Shown here: positions 60,664 through 64,000 of the stretch, piece by piece
How the letters are laid out: every line of letters starts with the position of its first letter
Position numbering within the stretch: the first letter of the stretch is position 1
NCBI GenBank assembly: GCA_050259235.1
Contig: JBLNAG010000003.1
Span: 1-64,000, forward strand
Reading direction: 5' to 3'
Length of the DNA: 64,000 nt
Origin: UBA5364 sp050259235
GTDB taxonomy: Bacteria > Bacillota_I > Bacilli_A > RF39 > UBA660
Program-made: the position numbers and the translations under genes
The notes under the pieces: model-generated
Databases searched by the model: none
What the model was told of the DNA's origin: nothing
Seen by the model: only the letters and a program-made list of their open reading frames with translations

Positions 60664-60673
60664 ATATCCCCCA

Positions 60674-62584
60674 TTAAGCTATTTCATAATCGTCTTCTAA
60701 TGAGAATACAACATTTTCGTCAATCCATTCTCTTCTTGGTTCAACTTTATCACCCATTAGAACACTAACTCTTTTTTCTGTTAGTGCAACATCGTTGATA
60801 TTTACTTTAATTAAATTACGGGTATTAGGGTCCATTGTTGTATCCCATAGTTGATCGGCGTTCATTTCCCCTAACCCTTTATATCTTTGAGTTTCAATCT
60901 TTTTATCTTTATTTGCTTGTAAATATTGTTTTCTTTCTTCATCAGTCCATGCATAAATGAAGTTTTTACCACTACTTAATTTATATAATGGTGGCATAGC
61001 TATATAAAGTTTACCTGCTTCTATTAAAGGCTTCATATAACGGTAGAAGAAAGTTAACAATAAAATTTGAATATGTGCTCCATCGTCATCAGCATCGGTC
61101 ATAATTATTACTTTATCATAATTAGCATCCGCTACTTCAAAATCACTTCCAACACCTGCTCCAATAGTATGGATAATAGTATTGATTTCTTCATTTTTTA
61201 ATATATCTTCTAATCTAGCTTTTTCTGTATTTATAACTTTACCACGCAATGGTAAGATAGCTTGGAAGGTTCTATCTCTTCCTTGCTTAGCTGATCCACC
61301 CGCTGAATCCCCTTCTACTAAGAATAATTCATTCTTTTTAGCATTCTTAGTTTGAGCAGGAGTAAGTTTACCACTTAAAGCTCTTTCTTTTTTATTATTA
61401 GCTTTACCATTTCGAGCTTCTTCACGAGCTTTTCTTGCTATTTCTCTAACATTCTTACTTTTAACCATTTTTTCTAAAATGTTGGTAGCAATTGCTTTAT
61501 TTTCTTCTAAGAAGAATTGTAGTTTTTCACTAACGATACTTTCTACTACAGTTCTAGCAATAGGAGTTCCTAATTTAGCCTTAGTTTGACCTTCGAATTG
61601 TAATAAAGCTTCAGGAATTTGCAAACTAATAATGGCTGTTATACCTTCTCTAGTATCTGAACCTTCTAGATTTTTATCTTTAGGTTTTAAATAACCATTA
61701 CTTCTAGCATAATCATTAAATACTCTAGTAAGTGCTGTCTTAAATCCTATTTCATGACTACCACCATCATTTGTTTTAACATTATTGACAAATGATATTA
61801 AATTTTCAGAATAAGTATCAGTATATTGGAATGCAACTTGAACATTAATAGTATCTTTGTTACCTTCCATATCTACTACTTTATGAATTTCTGTTTTATC
61901 TTCATTTAAATATTCAACAAATGCTTTTAAACCATTTTCATAATGATAAGTTTCATGTTTCTTATCAACTTCATCAATTACTTCAACAGTTAAATCATTT
62001 AATAAGAATGCACATTCTTGCATTCTTTCGCTAATAGTAGTAAATGAAAATACTGTTGATGAAAAGATTTCTGCATCAGGCATAAATCTAACTTTAGTAC
62101 CTGTTTTACTTGTTCTTTCTAATTGCTTTAATGGAACTGCGACTTTACCACCATTTTCAAAACGTATATAGTGTTCATAACCATCTCTTTTAACAGTTAC
62201 TTCAAGCCACTTACTTAATGCATTAACAACACTAGCTCCTACACCATGAAGACCACCAGAAACTTTATATCCACCAGATTCAAATTTACCACCAGCATGT
62301 AATACTGTATATATAACTTCTGGAGTGGACATTCCGTTAGCATGCATACCAACTGGTACTCCACGACCTTCATCTTCAACACTAACACTACCATCAGTAT
62401 GAAGTATTATTTTTATTTTTTTACCAAAACCATTAATAACTTCATCTATACTGTTATCAACGATTTCCCATATTAAGTGATGTAAGCCTCTTCTATCAGT
62501 TGATCCTATATACATTGCGGGCCTTTTTCTAACTGCTTCTAGACCTTCTAATATTTTAATTGACGTTTCATCATATTTTGCCAT
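60674..62584 (-). CDS. parE: DNA topoisomerase IV subunit B
   Basis: A 636-residue GHKL ATPase subunit. N-terminal EIVDNSIDEVINGFG, EDEGRGVPVGMH, and GGLHGVGASVVNALS bind ATP. The TOPRIM domain has LFLVEGDSAGGSAKQGRD and IIMTDADDDGAHI. KGLGEMNADQLWDTTMDP follows. With ParC it makes topoisomerase IV. The C-terminal PRREWIDEN is typical. ATG is preceded by AAAGGTGATATAG. Confidence 0.96.
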   Translation of the reverse strand: MAKYDETSIKILEGLEAVRKRPAMYIGSTDRRGLHHLIWEIVDNSIDEVINGFGKKIKIILHTDGSVSVEDEGRGVPVGMHANGMSTPEVIYTVLHAGGKFESGGYKVSGGLHGVGASVVNALSKWLEVTVKRDGYEHYIRFENGGKVAVPLKQLERTSKTGTKVRFMPDAEIFSSTVFSFTTISERMQECAFLLNDLTVEVIDEVDKKHETYHYENGLKAFVEYLNEDKTEIHKVVDMEGNKDTINVQVAFQYTDTYSENLISFVNNVKTNDGGSHEIGFKTALTRVFNDYARSNGYLKPKDKNLEGSDTREGITAIISLQIPEALLQFEGQTKAKLGTPIARTVVESIVSEKLQFFLEENKAIATNILEKMVKSKNVREIARKAREEARNGKANNKKERALSGKLTPAQTKNAKKNELFLVEGDSAGGSAKQGRDRTFQAILPLRGKVINTEKARLEDILKNEEINTIIHTIGAGVGSDFEVADANYDKVIIMTDADDDGAHIQILLLTFFYRYMKPLIEAGKLYIAMPPLYKLSSGKNFIYAWTDEERKQYLQANKDKKIETQRYKGLGEMNADQLWDTTMDPNTRNLIKVNINDVALTEKRVSVLMGDKVEPRREWIDENVVFSLEDDYEIA

Positions 62585-62600
62585 CTATATCACCTTTATA

Positions 62601-62629
62601 ATTATAACAAAATTTATTATATAATTCAA
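62601..62629 (-). promoter_or_regulatory. Promoter of parE
   Basis: TTGAAT (62629-62624), 17-bp spacer, TATAAT (62606-62601) on the minus strand, directly before parE. Confidence 0.75.
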
Positions 62630-62662
62630 ATATAAAGATTAAGCTTCTATTAAAATTAAACT

Positions 62663-62729
62663 TACAAAAAATAGGCTTCTTGCCCAATAGACCAAGCAAC
62701 CGTAAATCGCCTAAAGACGATTTATTATC
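62663..62729. other. GC-richer non-coding segment of unknown nature
   Basis: In an otherwise AT-rich spacer, 62670-62722 is notably richer in GC and holds a hairpin AAATCG...CGATTT and partial TTGC/GCAA pairing. No start codon or gene is seen on either strand. It may be a remnant of a gene or an unknown RNA. Confidence 0.35.
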
Positions 62730-62762
62730 TTTTATCTTTTTTTGTTTAAACTTTTTGAAAAA

Positions 62763-62794
62763 AATACTAAGATTATTAACATAATCTTAGTATT
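62763..62794 (-). terminator. Intrinsic terminator of the lectin-like protein gene
   Basis: A perfect 14-bp stem (62763-62776 with 62781-62794) is followed by T7 on the minus strand. Confidence 0.85.
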
Positions 62795-62818
62795 ACTTTG
62801 TGTTTTAGTGTGAGAAAC

Positions 62819-64000
62819 CTACAGTTTCATCTGGACAACGCGGAACGATTGATTGCTATTGGCACCCCCTGCATCGTTGTCGAAGTAGAAGGCCCCACCA
62901 TTCGTGATGTTGTAACAGTTGCCCCCATGAACTGACCAAGGGTAAGAAGCGACCACAAAGCCGGCGTAATCACTGTACCAACCACTTGTTTCTGAAAGAG
63001 CATTACCGTAGCATATTCCACTGCTACAAGCTGTTGTTGCTGTTAAAGTTGTATATCTATTCCAGTATTCAGTTGTTGGTAAAGTACCTGTTGTTGTGGT
63101 TGCTGCAAAACCACTACTATCTGTTACTGAAGTTGCATCGGTTGGGCGATACATACTCATTGTATATTCATTCGTTCCTCCACTCATATCATAGACTCCA
63201 TAGATATTTCCGGTTGTTGACGCTTTGTATGCTAATGTTTTATCATTTAAATCATTATCTACTACTGTACAATTAGCATTTACTCCCGGTGCTAAGGTTG
63301 TTGTGGTTGCACATTTTCCATCATAAGTATAGAATCCGGTATTTATATACTCATTTCCATCTACTAAAACTTGGCTTCCTCCAACATTTCCTCCACTTCG
63401 TCCAGTATAATAACTACTACTATTATTTTTATATATTTCTTCATTTATTCCATATTGACTATTTGATAGGTATGCGATTGCTCCCCATTCACTATCCTTC
63501 GCCATATGGATGTTTCCATCAGTACTTGTTCCATATGTGGCATTATTTTGCATTGTTCTTGAACTATCATACATTGCTTTTACTGTTTGACTTCTTAATG
63601 ATGGTGTATTTGGTAATATGGTTGGTGACCCAATTGCTCCGGTTGTTTCAAATTTACCTACCCATATTCCACTTACTTCAGTTGAACCAAAAGTGAAGGC
63701 TGGATGTGTTCGATAATTTGTATCAATCGCATTTCCACTTGATTTAGTTGTTGCCTTTGATTCAAATACAATATTTATACTTCTTGCTCCCGTTCCTGCT
63801 GGTATTGCATATTTGTATCTTGGTATCCACACCCACATCGTATTTATATCACTCATTGGTATTACTGTCCCAGCTGTTGCATTTAGATGAGTTGCACGAT
63901 TAGTACTTGTTACTGTTACTGCATTAGCCCATTCTTTTGCATTATAATCATACCATTTATCCATTGTATCAGCTTTTATCCAATTAGTTCCATTCCATTT
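62819..64000 (-). CDS. Large surface protein with C-type-lectin/FGE-like C-terminus (partial; possible DGR target)
   Basis: The frame is open to the right edge, so the N-terminus is outside the window; the first ATG at 63964 is internal, since sense codons (...NWIKADT) continue upstream. The visible 394 residues include WVWIPRYKYAI and a formylglycine-generating-enzyme-like fold: NIYGVYDMSGGTNEYT, then SYPWSVHGGNCYN, GGAFYFDNDAGG and a final SFRVVQMKL. Such C-type-lectin folds carry the variable region in diversity-generating retroelement targets. The last 170 bases are much richer in GC and use different codons than the rest. No RT, accessory gene or template repeat was found in the window. 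Confidence 0.75.
   Translation of the reverse strand, partial: KWNGTNWIKADTMDKWYDYNAKEWANAVTVTSTNRATHLNATAGTVIPMSDINTMWVWIPRYKYAIPAGTGARSINIVFESKATTKSSGNAIDTNYRTHPAFTFGSTEVSGIWVGKFETTGAIGSPTILPNTPSLRSQTVKAMYDSSRTMQNNATYGTSTDGNIHMAKDSEWGAIAYLSNSQYGINEEIYKNNSSSYYTGRSGGNVGGSQVLVDGNEYINTGFYTYDGKCATTTTLAPGVNANCTVVDNDLNDKTLAYKASTTGNIYGVYDMSGGTNEYTMSMYRPTDATSVTDSSGFAATTTTGTLPTTEYWNRYTTLTATTACSSGICYGNALSETSGWYSDYAGFVVASYPWSVHGGNCYNITNGGAFYFDNDAGGANSNQSFRVVQMKL

Noticed and set aside
62986..63696. Plus-strand frames opposite the lectin-like protein gene
   Set aside because: They are antisense shadows rich in Leu, His and Tyr and lack ribosome binding sites; the minus-strand frame has clear domain signatures.

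Overview
The window is AT-rich, densely packed DNA from a low-GC Gram-positive bacterium of the Bacillota. The evidence is the mraZ-rsmH-ftsL-PBP cluster, a short RNA polymerase omega subunit, recX, prsA, spoVS, ylbD/ylbE, ymaF and YjcZ-like miniproteins, SufB with SufU, and GGAGG-type ribosome binding sites. Several large proteins resemble those of uncultured gut Bacilli of the RF39 type: prepilin-like leucine-rich repeat proteins and a C-type-lectin-like surface protein. That placement is inference. UGA acts as a stop, because reading it as Trp would fuse the penicillin-binding protein gene at 3418 to mraY.

Layout. 1-660 is an RHS/YD-repeat remnant cut by the window edge, followed by a GreA-like gene. 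1352-10860 is a reduced division and cell-wall (dcw) cluster on the minus strand: mraZ, rsmH, ftsL, a PASTA PBP, a prepilin-like LRR protein, a small structured RNA, a second PBP, mraY, and a FtsW/SpoVE gene. An MraZ operator and promoter are visible. 10960-19301 carries a YbaK deacylase, two tiny membrane peptides, prsA, recX, rpoZ, a beta-lactamase-like hydrolase, a DUF2779 nuclease, a NERD-like protein, a nucleoside phosphorylase and an HTH regulator. 19467-21107 holds ymaF and two membrane proteins.

21980-27492 is an integrative element that splits a single-stranded DNA-binding protein gene. It carries a large serine recombinase, a CRESS-type HUH-plus-helicase Rep, a cluster of inverted repeats that looks like a replication origin, a GHKL ATPase and a membrane protein. 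Both att ends and an internal third att-like copy can be read.

27835-44505 contains sufB/sufU, spoVS, tRNA-Gly, a CrtO-like gene behind an attenuator-like leader, and two cation P-type ATPases. One ATPase lies behind a NiCo/czcD-type (Fe2+) riboswitch candidate; the other has an in-frame UGA at codon 6. The region also has a flavodoxin/FMN-binding pair, a LysM-GH18 hydrolase, a diacylglycerol kinase, a MacB-like ABC protein and a cadherin-like-repeat surface protein. 44539-51324 has tex, dinB, a second prepilin-LRR protein, a ZIP transporter, yqeY and rpsU.

51440-54500 is a compact bacteriocin operon: a peptidase-containing ABC exporter, an accessory protein, two double-glycine-leader peptides and a small hydrophobic peptide. 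The three peptide genes are only 46, 54 and 58 codons long and easily missed. 54581-62584 has rsmD, ylbE, ylbD, a DUF2207 protein, parC, plsC and parE. The right edge holds a large C-type-lectin-like protein whose GC-rich 3' end resembles the variable region of a diversity-generating retroelement target; no reverse transcriptase lies in the window.
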